A stretch of 64,000 nt of DNA from Sipunculus nudus (Eukaryota; Annelida; Sipuncula; Golfingiida; Sipunculidae): the NCBI GenBank assembly GCA_026874595.1, contig CM049306.1, positions 14,405,019-14,469,018 on the forward strand. Reading direction: 5' to 3'. The first letter of the stretch is position 1; each line of letters opens with the position of its first letter. This document shows positions 11,511-24,959 of the stretch, piece by piece. The notes beneath the pieces are model-generated. The model was not told the origin of the DNA and ran no database searches. It was given only the letters and a program-made list of their open reading frames with translations. The translations under genes and the position numbers were made by a program.

Positions 11511-12468
11511 CTGAAAAAAGGCAAAACAGACAAAAAGATGACCAAATATCTATCTGCAAAAAACTTAATTGTAGAAGGTTATTATGTTCCATAAAAGAAC
11601 ATTGTTGACATAAAGCTTAGATGACCGGTGTCCACATGAGTAATATGTACTCCAGCAAACAATGTAGGTCAATCTGGCCATAGGCATATCACAGGTGATT
11701 CTTTTAAGATAAAATTTATTACACCACACATAAAAAAGTTTTAAAACATTCTGGGCAATGCAAATAAAAACTGAAGAAAGACATGCATGCACAATCAATT
11801 TGCAGGTGGGTCCTGGCAGTTTAACCATGCATACAGGTTTGCAGGGCAAAATAAAAAGCATACAACATTTTCACATCTAGAGCAAGTTAACTTACAACTA
11901 GTGGACCATGGGCAATGACCATTGTTGTATGTAGGTCTGTAAGATTTCATTTTGACAGATGTAATTTTTTGTATTCATTATGTAGTTTAGCGGAATAGTA
12001 ATATAGAAGAATCAGTACTCATCAATGTACAAGTATGTGTGTCTAAAATACAGCACTGGGAATGACCAGATGTTGTAAATTGCAGAGGAAAGAAGTGGAG
12101 ATTTGCAAGTATAAATTGTGGTATTAAACTATTTAATAATACACCTGAACATTTCCCTATTTGGCCCATCTGGAACATGAATGTTATAATGTAACTGATA
12201 TTCTAAAAGTATCTTAAAATATATTATTTAAGCACATAAATAGGGGGGGGAGGGAGGGAGGTGATTAATTAACATTCTTAAATAAGATTTTGTGACCAAC
12301 TAAAACATATCAGGCAATATAAGTTTGTGAATATGAGATCTATACTATAACCATGATCATTAGCTGGCTTTTTGATAAGCTGTTGACAGTTCAGCAGTTT
12401 ACACTATCCAATTAAATCCACCCCACAGGTGGAAGGACCTGATTTGGGGGGGGGATGAAAGTTAAAAA

Positions 12469-13170
12469 ACAAGGGACCCATGGGTCACTGTGCTCAGCTG
12501 AAGTTGACCTTGAAGATAAAAATCTAAAATAATATCAAATGGAGATAAAGTGTAAGAGGAAGAGGTAATAAAGGCCATGGTTGGTTTATATGATTGGTTT
12601 GTATTGATGAGCAGGAAATTGTTGCAAATAATATTTTGTGACCTGACCATACGGGAGGGTTATTGGGGTGTTGATATGAGAGTAACTGTACACCTGTCAC
12701 AGCAGGGGATCTCCCCCAGTGACTGTAACAAATCAGAAACCCGGGTAAAGCTGACTTCCAGTGACCTGGAGTGGGACCCTGTATCTGTAATCTGTAATCA
12801 AAGCAAATCCTACAATAGAGCCTCAAGAAAAAAAATCAATAACTAGCTTAATTTTCAAGCTTTTATTTTCAAATTTCAGATTTAAACTAATTAAATATTT
12901 ATGTTTACATGCTGTGAAAATTAAATCAATGGTACTTACAGGAAAAAAAGTGCCATGGTCAAAGTTGGGCAAAATTTAGGTACTGATTTTATAGGAGATC
13001 TTGGGGACATCTAACATTATGCTGAATTTTGGATTCCTAGGTCTTACGGTTTCAAACGTGCCACATCTACAGACAGACAGACGGACAGACGGACAGACAG
13101 CTAGACGGACAGACGACAGACAATGGACCACAACTATAGGTCAGATTACTTGTAGTCAGCTGAGCTAAAA
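12469..13170 (+). mobile_element. Group A1 element, about 700 bp
   Basis: The 5' tip ACAAGGGACCCATGGGTCA runs into GCTCAGCTGA, and the 3' end TAGTCAGCTGAGCTAAAA closes at 13170 after a GACAGACGGAC tract. It carries the 'gatatgagagtaactgtacacc' module (12674-12790) and the last part of the A1 core module. The first 185 bp match 58820-59005 closely. Confidence 0.8.
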
Positions 13171-13375
13171 CACATTTGTACCTCTCTATTTTTTTCTTAT
13201 TTACCAGTAATAAATTTTATGCAGTTGCCAGAAGAATATTGTCCCAAACAAATACTCAGTGGCAGGGAGTGAGGAAAGTTACAACACCTTTTGATAAACA
13301 TACAGGATACAAAATTTAATCCAAAAGTGCTTACACGTGAAAAAAGTTTTATTCATAATTACTGAATATTTAAAA
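13171..13375 (+). repeat. 205-bp block shared with 41073-41270
   Basis: From 'acacatttgtacctct' to 'ttcataattact' the two copies are nearly identical. In both places the block directly follows an A1 3' terminus. A distant relative precedes 60263. It may be a further module of the family or part of a duplicated segment. Confidence 0.75.
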
Positions 13376-13392
13376 ACAGACAGAGAGATATA

Positions 13393-14298
13393 ACAAGTGA
13401 CCCATGGGTCATGACGCTCAGCTGACTGGGAAGAGATTTGCAAAAGGAAATTTTATCATCTGAATGGTAGTATTGTTATGAAGTGGTAAATTTAAATATT
13501 GGTAATCACACTAAAACTTAAAATTCACAGAGTGACAAACACTAAGATCAGTGTCAGAAATTGATGAGGACTGATATTCAGACAGAGCCTAAGAATTATT
13601 AATGGTTATCAGACAACCAAGTATCTAATGGTAATTCAGTATGTTTGTAGAGCCTAAATGTACTCTAAAAAATTAGCTCTAAATTGGTTTTTATGATGAG
13701 GCAGGCAGATTATGTTTACAGAGTTTGGAAATAGGACTTGTAGGTCAGTCTATAACTGGATGTATGTGCGGTCAGACTTGGGATTTTCCATAGAACTTTT
13801 GTCCAATCAGATCTCACGAAAGTTAGGAAGAACACTTACAACTCTGATGTAATTGTGACCTACTTTGAGTCATCCAATAAGGTTAAGCTTTTATAACGAA
13901 ATGCAGAAATATGGATATGTACGTCTCATATGTCACGTGAAAGCTCTGTCACAAAACTATCTGTAGTGCGCACTGAGAGTCAGAGAGTCGGGGAGGCTGG
14001 GCGGCTCTCTCAGAGAGAGAGAGACTGTCCCAGACCGCTTGCTATTGAATAAAGACTTCTATCATCAAACTGGTCTATTGGAACATTGTCTGCCACGCGC
14101 ATCAGCAACTGCTTGTGATACAGTGTGGGGACATCCCCAACCCCACATTGTATCAGTATATAACCATTCAACTGAAGCATCAAACAGATTAACCAACAGG
14201 CTGAGATTGTGTCTGTATTAATATATCTCAAAAATAGAGAAAAAATTCGTAAACTTTAAAAAAATACAGGTGGCTTCACCAGTCTGCAAAAACTAATA
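13393..14298 (+). mobile_element. Group A1 5' portion with LTR-like insertion
   Basis: The tip ACAAGTGACCCATGGGTCA and the arm CTCAGCTGAC are intact. The right end (14225-14290) is an A-type monomer tail ('aatacaggtggcttcaccagtctgc'). The middle, about 13740-14170, is unrelated sequence (next entry). No 3' hairpin is present before the next element begins. Confidence 0.55.
13740..14170 (+). mobile_element. Possible solo LTR (promoter-like insert)
   Basis: Two CCAAT boxes ('gtccaatcag' about 13800, 'catccaataagg' about 13870), a TATA-like 'ttttataac' (about 13890), a GC/AG-rich leader and AATAAA near 14046 occur in the order expected for U3-R-U5. A 14-bp foldback (GATACAGTGTGGGG with CCCCACATTGTATC) lies near 14117-14155. 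TG..CA ends and a target duplication could not be fixed, so a captured promoter is equally possible. Confidence 0.3.
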
Positions 14299-16943
14299 AC
14301 AAGGGACCTATGGGTCACGGCGCTCAGCTGTTATATATGATAAAAAAATATGATTTAGAAATGAGGCACATGCTGGTTTTGTGTGGTAATAAGTATAAGC
14401 TGTATTATGAGTTGTTGTTGTTAAGCTTATGTATGATTTTGATAGTACCTTTGGAGACAGAGAAGAGAATTGATTTCATTTATTTTATTAACAAATGGAG
14501 TACTATTGTCACACAGATTTTGACTTGGCCATATAACTTATAAGCAGAACATATAATATAAGAGTTTAACTATTTATTAAAAAAATTACAAATATTGTCC
14601 CAGATATAATTTTTATTAAAAATAATAAGAGAATCGTATGATTTTTAAAATGAAATATAACTGAAATGATTATTAAAATAATATTAAAGAATATATTCAT
14701 GAATGCATTCATGAATACATTTGGAAAGTATTTGCACTGGTATTCATATACTTTCATTTTTTCCTGAATTCCCATTCTTTATGCAAGAAATTTTATAATG
14801 GAGTACATATTCATATTCGTATTTAAATACAATTGCAAAGTATTCCCACCATGTCTGGTATTTATTCAGTTTTCACCAAACAATGGTGTTGAGAATCCAG
14901 AATGTACAAAATTCACACATTTAAATAATGATCATAAGTACCTGGTTTTATGGCTTTTATTTATATTTTAAAAAAAATAAATGACATATATTTATTTTGG
15001 ACTAATTTCATATCAATATACACACTAGACACAGTAGGAATCTAGATTAATATTATCAACTGCATCTTTGTCTATCATTAATTTCCTTCATATGATCCCT
15101 AATGATTAGTAATGAATAATATGATTTACTTTTTTATTATTAAAATTTAACTGAAAAATGCCATAGGTGACTGCATGGTGTTATTTGGAATACGTGACAT
15201 TCTATCCATCAATACAAGATTCTTATATCATCAGTAACTGCAAGTTATTTCCCTATTAATATAAACTAACAAATTCCTTTTCTATTTTTCTTTAATTTGT
15301 TATTAAAAACCAATAAAAATTGATTAATTTATTGTTATGTTGTTGGTTAAAACTACTTGATGAGTTGGGTTGGACACCTGGATCAACTGTGGCTGGCCAT
15401 AAGCTGCCTTGCTGCCCCGGTATCTGCCTCGCCTCAAGCGTGCATAATTTGCTGAAAGTTCAACAAGGTCAACATACAGGTGACTCAAGAGTGGCTGGAG
15501 AGAGCCAAGGTCTGACATGGTCTCATAATAAAAGCTACAATTTTTGGCCAATTTCTTTCAGCTTTCTAAACTAAAAAGCTGAAATCCTTGTGTGTGCATG
15601 ATATGAAAATTATATAAACAGAGCTCACATTAAACAAAAGTGAAATGGTCAAAGTTGGGCAAAATTTAAGGTACTAATTTTATATTTATACTAATAACTT
15701 ATAAAATTTTAAAAATTCAGAACTAATTTTGGGTATTCAATTGAATCTTGATTAAATAATCTTACATCCCTGACAAAAAATCTCTAGCTTCAGCAAGCCC
15801 CTTGTTAAGGGAGTAAATATATTTCTTGATTTTTTACAAAGTGCATTATGTTTGGGCCCATAACTTAAAACAATTACGCAATACTGACATCATTTCTGGC
15901 ATGTGCACAGAGAATGTATTGAAAAACATGTATATTATATATGATTAAAGTCAGATCAGTGGTTTTGATATTAGGCAGTATTGAAGTGTAATAATGGGTT
16001 TTTAATTGAAAAATGAAGTTTTTCATTAATATCTCAAAGGTATTAAGTCCTAGTGACCAAATTCTTGGCATGGTAGGGAATTTTAGAGACATCTAATTGT
16101 ATGCCAAATTTTAGGAACTGAGAGCTTAAGCTGGGGAGCTGAGCTCTTGCAAACTGCATAACACTAGCCTGATGTAAACAATATGTTACATGGTGCTTGA
16201 AAACTTGAATAAAATCTACAGTTTTTGATCAACTGGTTTCAAATTTTTGGTGTTAACAGACAAAATGCTAACAAAAACATGCTGAGAAAATTAAATCCAC
16301 AGTACTTACAGGAAAAAAACGTGCCATGGTCAAAGTTAGGCAAAATTTAAGGTACCAATTTTTTGTTTTTGCTAATATTTTAAAAAATTTAAAAGATTTT
16401 GATCTAATTTTGGGTATACAATTTAATTTTGATTAATTAAAGTTATATTACTTGAAAAAAAGTCCATAGCTTTAACAAGTTTTGTGTTAAGTGATCAAAT
16501 ATCTTTCCTGATTTTTTACAAAATGCATTATGTTCTGGCCCATAACTTTCTTAAATTATATAATACAGACATAATTTCAAGCATGTACATAGGAACTATA
16601 TAGAGGAATATTTATGGTAAATATGAGGAAAAACAGATGAGTGGTTTTGATATTAGGCAGCCCTAAAGTGTGAAAATAGGTTTTTAATAAAAAATTGAGG
16701 TTTTTCCCTAATTTCTCAAAGGAACAAAGTCGCAAAGACCCAGTTTTCGGCTTGGTAGGAGATCTTGGGGACAGCTAACATTATGCCAAATTTTGGATTC
16801 CTAAGTCTTACGGTTTCAAAACGTGCCACATCTACGGACGGACGGACGGACGGACGGCACGACGGACGGACAGCCGGACAGACGGACGACGGACAATGGA
16901 CCACGACTATAGCTCAGATGACTTATAGTCAGCTGAGCTAAAA
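14299..16943 (+). mobile_element. Group A1 element, 2.6 kb, copy 1 (full length)
   Basis: The element runs from ACAAGGGACCTATGGGTCA plus GCTCAGCTG to the hairpin and AGCTGAGCTAAAA at 16943. It aligns over its whole length with 38446-41072 at roughly 90% identity. The core module of about 600-700 bp is present twice in tandem (15570-16130 and 16190-16940). A GGACGGACGGAC tract (about 16838-16890) precedes the 3' hairpin. Open frames inside (for example 14310-14543 and 15320-15574) shift between the copies and are not coding. Confidence 0.85.
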
Positions 16944-18800
16944 ACATTTAATGGTCAATATCCATGCAAAGAAGCATGGTGGTCTCTGGATAAGTTGTTC
17001 TGATACTTTAGCTTTTGTATCAAATTTTCCATTATTCTGAGGTATACTTTGGAGTCCTATAGCTTGAAGGATATGGGTAACAGAGACCTAATTTCATGGC
17101 ATTAACACAAATTGACACTTTTCATGGGCCTCCTTGCATGACAAGAATGAAGATTCTAGGTCCAGTTGTTACAATTTGTACCCTGTTGACAGATAACCAC
17201 ATCTTTAAAAGTCTCAAAAATGGAGAAAATAATTTATAAAAATTTAAAAAAAAATAGAGGTGGCACACCCAGTCTGCTACAACTGATGGAACATGTCATG
17301 ATCAATATGTATGTCAAAAATCATGAGCACCAGTGTTGTAGTTATTGAGATACTGGAGTTTTTGTATGAAATTTTTCATTATTCTGGGGGGTATTTTGGA
17401 GCCATACAGATTAATGAATATGGGTAACAGAGACCTAATTTCAGGTTTCCATGGATATTTTTCATGGGCCTTCCTGTGTGTAAAGAATGAAGATTCTAGG
17501 TCCAGTTGTTATGATTTGTGCCATGTTAACAGATGTTCATATCTTTAAAGGCCTCAAAAATAGAGAAAAAAATTTAAAAAAAAAAGCCCGAACAAATATT
17601 TGTGGTGCCACCAGGCTGCAGAAACTGATGAAACACTCCATGATCAATATCCATACAAACAATTATGGTGATCTCTGCATTACTTCAGCTCTTTTATCAA
17701 ATTTTCCATTATTCTGAGCTGTACTTCTGCGTGCCATAGCTCAAAGGATATGGGTAACAGAGACCTAATTTCAGGTTTCCATGGAGACTTTTCATAGGTC
17801 TCCCTGTGTGTCAAGAATGAAGATTCTAGGTCCAATTTGAACCCTGTTGACAGATAACTACATCCTTAAAGGTCTCAAAAATAGAGAAAAAAATTGTAAA
17901 AATATGAAAAATACAGGTGGCGCCACCAGTCTGCAGAAACTGATGAAACATCTCATAATCAATAGGTATGCTAAAAATCATGACCATCAGTGATGTAGTT
18001 AATGAGATATTGAAGTTTTTGTATGAAATTTTTGACTATTCTTGGTGGTACTTCGGGGCCCCATAGCTCAAAGGATATGGGTAACAGAGACCTCATTTCT
18101 GGTTTCCATGGAGTCTTTTCATAGGCCTCTCAGAATTTCAAGAATGAAGATTCTAGGTCCAGTCTTTACGATATGTGCCCTGTTAACAGATGTCCACATT
18201 TTCAAAGGTCTCAAAAAATAAAATCATAAAAAAATACAGGTGGCGTCACCAGTCTGCAGGCACTGATGGAACACTCAATGATGGATATGCATGCAAAGAA
18301 TCATGGTAATCGATGCATCAGTTGTTAAGATATTGGAGCTTTTGTATAAAATTTTTAATTATTCAGGGGGATATTTCTGAGCCCCATAGTTCAGAGAATA
18401 TGGGTAACAGAGACATCATTTCAAATTTCCAAGGAGATTTTTCATGGGCCTCCCTGATTGTTAAGTATGAAGATTCTAGGTCCAATGTTTACGATTTGTG
18501 TCCTGTAAACAGACTAACACATCTTTGAAGGTCTCAAAAATAGATACAAAAATGTGTAAAAATTTGAAAAATATACAGGTGGTGCACCCAGTCTGCAGGA
18601 ACTGATGAAATAGTCTACAATGAATATGCATGCAAAGAATCATGGCGATCAATTAATTAGCTGATCAGTTTAGCTGAGTTTAGCTGAGCTGTTGTATCAA
18701 TTTTTTAATTATTCTGGGGGGTATTTCTGAGCCCCATAGCTCAGAGGATATGGACAACAGAGAACATATTTCAGGATTCCAAGATAATATATGTCAGAAA
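16944..18800 (+). repeat. Array of about 335-bp group A monomers
   Basis: The mark 'gggtaacagagacctaatttcagg' recurs near 17077, 17423, 17753, 18078, 18402 and, degenerate, 18750. Each monomer ends with 'atacaggtggcgccaccagtctgcag'. The array begins immediately after the 3' terminus of the preceding element and fades out without its own hairpin. The same monomer builds the 50.3-53.3 kb elements. Confidence 0.8.
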
Positions 18801-18947
18801 TAGTTTTGAAGCCTCTGAGCTCCTGAGCAAATGTTTAACAAACTTTTGTCTGTCTAACTGTAACTAAATGCTTTAAGACTTTTTTCATAAAAAAAGTATA
18901 GATTGTAAATTGTGCATCAGCCTGTACTTCTTTTGGTAGGCCTGTAC

Positions 18948-19083
<136 letters not shown>

Positions 19084-19216
19084 AGCTTTTATAACAGTCC
19101 CTACCTGCAATCTTGAGATGGTGTCATTGAGTCCTTACAAATCCATGGCTTAAATATGATTTCTTCATGCACCGACCACAATTATATATTTATTTATAAT
19201 TATTTAATAATTAATT

Positions 19217-21710
19217 ACTAGCTGCTCCTGTGGAAAATCCACGGCTCTATCTGATGCATATTTTCGTAATAATTAAGCTGATAGGAACTAAACAACACAT
19301 ATTTTAATCCCAAGGTTTTTTGCAGGAACGTTTGTCATGTATTTCACTTATATGATATAAAGATTACTTCTGCTAGAATTCTCCAGGAACACCCTCCCCA
19401 AAAATATCAACATGGAAAGAAAAATTATTCTTTTCCAGAAATCACACAAAAAATTAAATTTCGTAAAGAGACGTGAGGCATAAACAGGGTGTATGCATTT
19501 TTAAGTGATAATTTTTTTTTTTGATAAACAACATAGGTCTGACAGCTTTATTGCTTGTGAAATATCTTATATATAACGATTGTATAAAGGAGCATTCTAC
19601 CTTAAAATTATATGAAAGATGCTTTGTAATAGTTGAAGCTCAGGGGACATCGTAAAACATGATGTTTATTCAGTGTAGTCAGTTGAGGGTATAGTCTAAG
19701 GCATGTTAACAGTCACATGCGTTATTTGTATACACACGCATGTCATTGAAGTCTCTTGTACATGAAATGTATAACTGCCAATGTGAAAAAGATAGGCCCA
19801 GAAAAAATATATTCCAACAGTATTAAATTTTTGGTTTAAGAACTGTAAATTATCATGAAATAAGCAGGTCTGATGCAAAATTGATACCTCTCTTAGATAA
19901 AAAGAAAGCAGGCTGATATATTTTGATGAAAGGATTTAGCAAAGAAACCACTTCAGGCTTGGTTCATTGCACTGTCTTTCAGCAAATGAACGCACAATGT
20001 AATATACAGATGTTGCTGAAAATTTGTAGAGGGGTAATGTAAAACTGCATTCGTAATCCATTACTTTTTGGAGGTAATCGGAATCACTATAATATATTTT
20101 TTTCTTAAGTGCCATAATCACAATTCCACAAAGGAATGTAAGTGGCTATTCCTTTGTCCCCGAGTAGAAGCCACCTATTCCTATGCAGTTGTTCTGCCAC
20201 TCGCCTGGTGAATGCGTGTTTCTGAACCATGATGTTTTACATGAAACATGCACGTATTGACGAACGACTGATTAGTAGATTCTGGCGTCGGTTCTGTGCA
20301 ACACCCCCCCCCCCCCAACCTGGGGCTTCCTTTTGAAAAAAATTTTTTTTCAAACCCATAAATCGGCTGAACTATTTAAAGCATGATTATCAAGGAAAGA
20401 TACTTCTGAATGTATAAAATTCAACATACCTGTATACCTATAAAACACTGATCGTGTAAACAGTCTCATCTCTTTGTGTCCACTCGACAGAAAAATGCGC
20501 CCTATTAAAAGATTCATGTGGACATGCGTTCCGGGTTTGAATTAAAATCTTGACTTCCTTTTGACAGAGTAAAATTCCTTAACAGGCGATATAATAGAAA
20601 CTGGGTTCAGTAGGGATAACAGGTCGCCTCCTGAAAAAGAGTGACAGGTGAAAAATGTTTTGCTGAACATTTGTAGAGGGTTAGGGTAAAGACATTAATA
20701 GTCCATTTCATTTTGGAGGTAATAAAAATCAACACAATATATATTTTCTTATAAACCATTATGACAAAGGACCATTCCTTTGTTCCCTTGTGGAAGCCAC
20801 CCATTCATATTGATTTGTTTTGCCACTCGCAAGGTGAACTCGTGGTACTGAAGCATGACCGTGTTCACACATGAAACGCATAAACGTGAACACATGACTG
20901 ATATTAAAGGAGATTCTGATGGAGGTCTGTATGCCCTGACTACAGATCCTAGTTTGTTATCAATTAAAAGATAAACTTGTGAAATTTTTTTTGTGTTTCA
21001 CCGTCTCTACAGACAACAGATTTTAAAAATTATATGTGACCACCCACCTCCCCAGACCCCACCCCCACGAAACCTGAATGATAATTAAGTTGTGGGGATT
21101 CCTTTTTGAAAAAAAAAAAAACTTCACAAAACACGACTTGGCTGAACTTTTGAAACCATGGTTGTCATGGAAATACCTGTAACCCATTAAAAAATTGTCA
21201 AACAGTGGTCACATGACTGACTCAGTGCCCAGTGTTGACAAAACTGAAAAGTCCTCGCATTGAAAGCGGGGCCAGGTGGTCTTTGGATTAAAAACCTTTA
21301 CTTCCTTTCGAGAGAGAAAATTCCTTTAGAGGCGTTACAATGGATATGGGGGATCAATGGGGTTTATAGTGGACCCGCATGACCGCATATTGCACGGAAA
21401 TGCCTTTTGGGCAGGACATGCGCTCTGGCCACGGTCTTAACAGGCCAGTGAAAATCCCTGAGGCGCCTCCTGAAAAAGCGTCACAGGCATGGAGGACCTT
21501 GCAGCACAAAAGAAATAGGGGCACCTTATTGGGGAAATATTGAAATTATGGATTATGAAGCTTAATACGGCATAATCCAGCAAAATAAAACAAACTTGTC
21601 CTGGAAGAGCACACCACTGATACGCCTGCCGAATCTGGAGAGTCAAATCAGAATGGTAGCAGGTAAACCGTGGTCTAGAAAAAAACCAACTCTGTATTAA
21701 TTATAAAGAT
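19217..21710 (+). mobile_element. Unclassified repeat, copy 1 (group C)
   Basis: The left end reads ACTAGCTGCTCC followed by a hairpin GTGGA-aaa-TCCAC. The right end 'ccgtggtctag..ccaactctgtattaatta' matches the opposite-strand copy at 48481-49563. This copy is about 2.5 kb because an inner section is repeated: 'attcctttgtccc' at 20150 and 20770, 'gaggcgcctcctgaaaaag' variants at 20620 and 21460. The ACTAG start and hairpin tip recall group B, but no matching 3' hairpin was found. Confidence 0.6.
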
Positions 21711-22000
21711 ATTTGATAATATATATGTAGCTGTTAAAGAAAGGCGTAGCAGTATGTGATCATAAAACTAACTGATGGTTTTTCAAAGCCATTAGAAGTT
21801 CTATACTAGTGTTAAACTGGTAAAAGCTGGTAACAGTACTAGAATCTGGGCATTCAACAAGCTCACACAGATGACACCAAACAATACTGTTGGTGGCAGC
21901 ACCTGTCATGTTTTCAATAATAAAATTGTCCAACATTTTTACACATAAAAAATTTGTGATTTTTACAGAATCTCTTCATACAAACCAGGTGCAAGGATGG
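21711..22000. other. Spacer, nothing recognised
   Basis: No feature was seen beyond short AT-rich runs. Confidence 0.4.
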
Positions 22001-22557
22001 TTGTTCCTTCTTAATTTCAAACTGATTGGTCAAACCACTCCTGAGATATGTGTGATTTTAACCTAAACAAACACATGGATGGTGCTTTGCACAAATGATT
22101 GTAAGTGGTGCCGCCAGTCTTGTATCAAGATGTATGTGTACCTGCAAAATTTCAGTCCCGAATATCAAACCAAATGAGAGATATGAGTGATTTTCTCCTT
22201 AAACAAATTTAGATGGATGCCTCATGAAATAATTGTATATGGCACCAGGAGTCTTCTGGACCAGATAAAGGTGTCCAAGATGTATGGACATGCAAAATGT
22301 ATGGATGTGCAAAACTTCAGGCCAATATGTCATTAAAGCACTCCTGAGCATGGATGTATGCTGTGTAAACATTTTTGTAGGTAGCACCACCAATGTATAT
22401 GAGAAAACTATCTAAGATCTATGAACATGCACAATTTCAGGAAATTAGTCAAACCACTCCTCAGATTTTTGCATGGATGCAAAAAATGTGATTGTAGGTG
22501 GCACCACCAGTCTTGTGTGTAACAAAGCTATTCATGTGAACATGTAAAAACAAATAA
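22001..22557 (+). repeat. Degenerate group A/B-type monomers
   Basis: About four copies of a roughly 130-150 bp unit, 'ctgagatatgtgtgatttta...aaatgattgtaagtggtgccgccagtcttg', near 22030, 22170, 22330 and 22450. The same unit forms the cores at 37.2-37.9, 45.7-46.7 and 54.8-55.2 kb. No end structures are visible. Confidence 0.6.
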
Positions 22558-23366
22558 CAGTGGAGTGCTGTTCATCTGAACACTGTTTATCCAAAAAACT
22601 GTTTATCCGTAATTGAAAATTAAGAACCCAAATTATGACTGTTGTGCAAAATTTTTACATATGTAAATTTGGCCATCAAAAAATAATATTTATTGCATCG
22701 GAAGAACAGATGGTCACATGTGATTTTACTCCCGGTCCCGACTAGAGAATGAATGCATCACAGGTTGCGGAGCTGCTCCCCACCCAGGTCATACTCATTC
22801 AAGCAGTTGCAAGTGTGAAAAACTACCACCAGGCAAGTCACCTAATTAAAACTTTTGCACCCTGCACTGTCAAGTACGTCGTGCACACTTGTGAGCCATC
22901 AGGTGATGAAAGCAAGTATTTTTTGAGCTGATGATGTAGGACTCAAACTTTTACTCATCTGAGCAGTTTAACAATGCCAGCAAACCTGTTTTCTACATAA
23001 GCTATATGATGACAAGCAAGTTCATTCACAATTTAGCAAATTTTTACCACAACAACACTGATCACAGCACTCAAGTTTCATGTCAGAATGAGTCCGGGTC
23101 TCACAAACGAAAGCTCCATGTCCTGTCACTAGAAGACAAGCTCTGCATTCTGGAGAGACTTGACTGAGGTACATATTATTACGTTCTGGCCCCTTTTTTT
23201 AATAACTCTGAGAGCTAACCGGACACCCTGCCACTATTAAGTGTTAATACCAGGCTGAAGACATCAATGCCACCATTTTATTTTACACATGACCCTCGTC
23301 TGAATGTTCGTTTATCCAACCAAAAAGCTTGTCCCTCAAGATGTTCAGAAGAACGTTGCTCCACTG
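22558..23366 (+). mobile_element. Decayed pogo/Tigger-type DNA transposon
   Basis: The terminal inverted repeats are CAGTGGAGTGCTGTTCATCT at the left and, read inward from the right, CAGTGGAGCAACGTTCTTCT; both continue into GAACA. The tips are followed by TTTATCCAA motifs typical of Tigger-like ends. TA sits one base from the left end; the right flank no longer shows TA. The element is about 809 bp, far shorter than an autonomous copy, and keeps a transposase N-terminal remnant. It is therefore an internally deleted, inactive derivative. Confidence 0.7.
23084..23167 (+). pseudogene. Tigger/jerky-like transposase N-terminal HTH remnant
   Basis: The frame reads KRKLHVLSLEDKLCILERLD and then stops (TGA 23165-23167). 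The pattern KRK..LSLEDKL.ILERL is the start of the CENP-B-type N-terminal helix-turn-helix found in pogo/Tigger/jerky transposases, which binds the terminal repeats. The rest of the HTH, the CENP-B second domain and the DDE catalytic domain are absent. Lying within matching terminal repeats supports the identification. Confidence 0.7.
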
Positions 23367-24401
23367 TTTCTGCTAAACTTCTGGTTCTGCTTGAGGGGGG
23401 AACAATTATAAGTAAATCACCCTTTCATCCTGATAATAAACTAAGGTTACCATAGCAGATATTCTCTAATTATCACAAAATTCGCTGATATTTATAAAAT
23501 TCCCAATTTTCTCCTGATTGCTGCCAAACCTGTATGTGTTAAATGGAAAATGAAAATGACAAAATGTATTGAGAATATTATGTACTTGTATTTGTAATCT
23601 TTGTGGTCAATAAAATTTGCCTAAAAGACCTAATGTTAGGGGCTGGTGTTTGGTAATTTATGGGTCCCTTATAGTAATTTTCCATTGTTGACACAGTTTA
23701 TCAGTTCAGACTGGATAATTTGCTGAATCCTATCAAAATACCATCTAAACGAATGGTCCCCGTTTGATTCTGGGAAAGTGTACTCAAGAATCAATGTAAT
23801 ATTTAAACAGAAAAAAGTACAGGAACCACTTCACATGTTCTCTTATTAGTTTTCATCCATTATTGGGGCAATACCTGCCAAGATAAGAGGGATACAGTCT
23901 TAATTTGAGAAACAAGATGAAAATTTGTAGTTCTTTCCTGACATTTTGCTTAAAATCTGGGAGGATTTTAAAGATATTTGTTCAATGCATGCGCTACTTG
24001 TAATGAATTCAGAGATCTAAATGCTAGTGAACCCTGAAAAAATGTGCCAACCAACAAATATTTGCTGAAACTATTTCAATTCTACCTTAACATGTATCTT
24101 TGAGAACCAGAAAATCTGACTTAGAATATTAAGACATTTAAGTGTGTCTCCTCTGTACATCACCTCAAGCAAATTATTTCCTGCATTAATCAACAAGTTA
24201 CATGTATCATAAATTTTGTGTATTTGTTTGAGCCAATATCTTCAATGACCTACCTCTTATTTGCTAAGTTACTAATACTGGGTAAATATCACTTGTAGCT
24301 CTGATGTTACTTTCATATTCATACAACTAACTGTTTATAATGGCAAAACTGACTTTTTTAAAGAGTTCTTAATGAAAATGAAAGAGCATATGTTGTTATA
24401 C
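23367..24401. other. Spacer, nothing recognised
   Basis: AT-rich sequence without recognised repeats or coding signals. Confidence 0.4.
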
Positions 24402-24440
24402 ATCTCTCTCTTTATTTCTCTCTCTCTTTATCTCTCTCTT

Positions 24441-24516
<76 letters not shown>

Positions 24517-24534
24517 TTGTGTGTGTGTGCATGT
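24402..24534 (+). repeat. Compound (CT)n(TA)n(GT)n microsatellite
   Basis: A CT-rich block, then TA dinucleotides, then GTGTGTGTGCATGTGTGT. Both overlapping open frames are low-complexity artefacts. Confidence 0.95.
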
Positions 24535-24959
24535 GTGTAGAATACAAATGCTTAAAGTTGAGACAAAGCAGAGGTTCATATCAAGATTCCAAATGCATAG
24601 CAAGCAAGTAAAAAAATTGTTAACAAAGTATAAATGAATGACCAAGTTGAAAAATTGAACTATAGGTGCATGTCCATGGAGTGACCTTTGTAGGTCTCAT
24701 AACACTTAGAAGTGCTATATACCTGTTGATGATAAACACCCTTTATGGGATTACCTGTATAACATAATATCCTAAGCAACAGTAAAGGGCAAAATGTGAA
24801 ATGGAGGGGAAGCAACTCTTAGATCTTTAAATCAAGTTATATTGCTATGTGGCAGGAACAGTATGTCCCTCAGGTATCTACATTATGGCCTTGGAGATTA
24901 GCTAGGTCACAATGTCAATACCCCAACTTCAAACTTAACCAAGGTTTTTGTCGATGTAA

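Larger units (their letters stand above)
10407..12468. other. Mostly unique sequence with weak exon candidates
   Basis: Apart from the two minus-strand candidates listed separately, no gene or repeat was recognised. The segment 12330-12410 is shared with 59047-59120. A G/A-rich stretch lies at 12243-12261. Confidence 0.4.
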
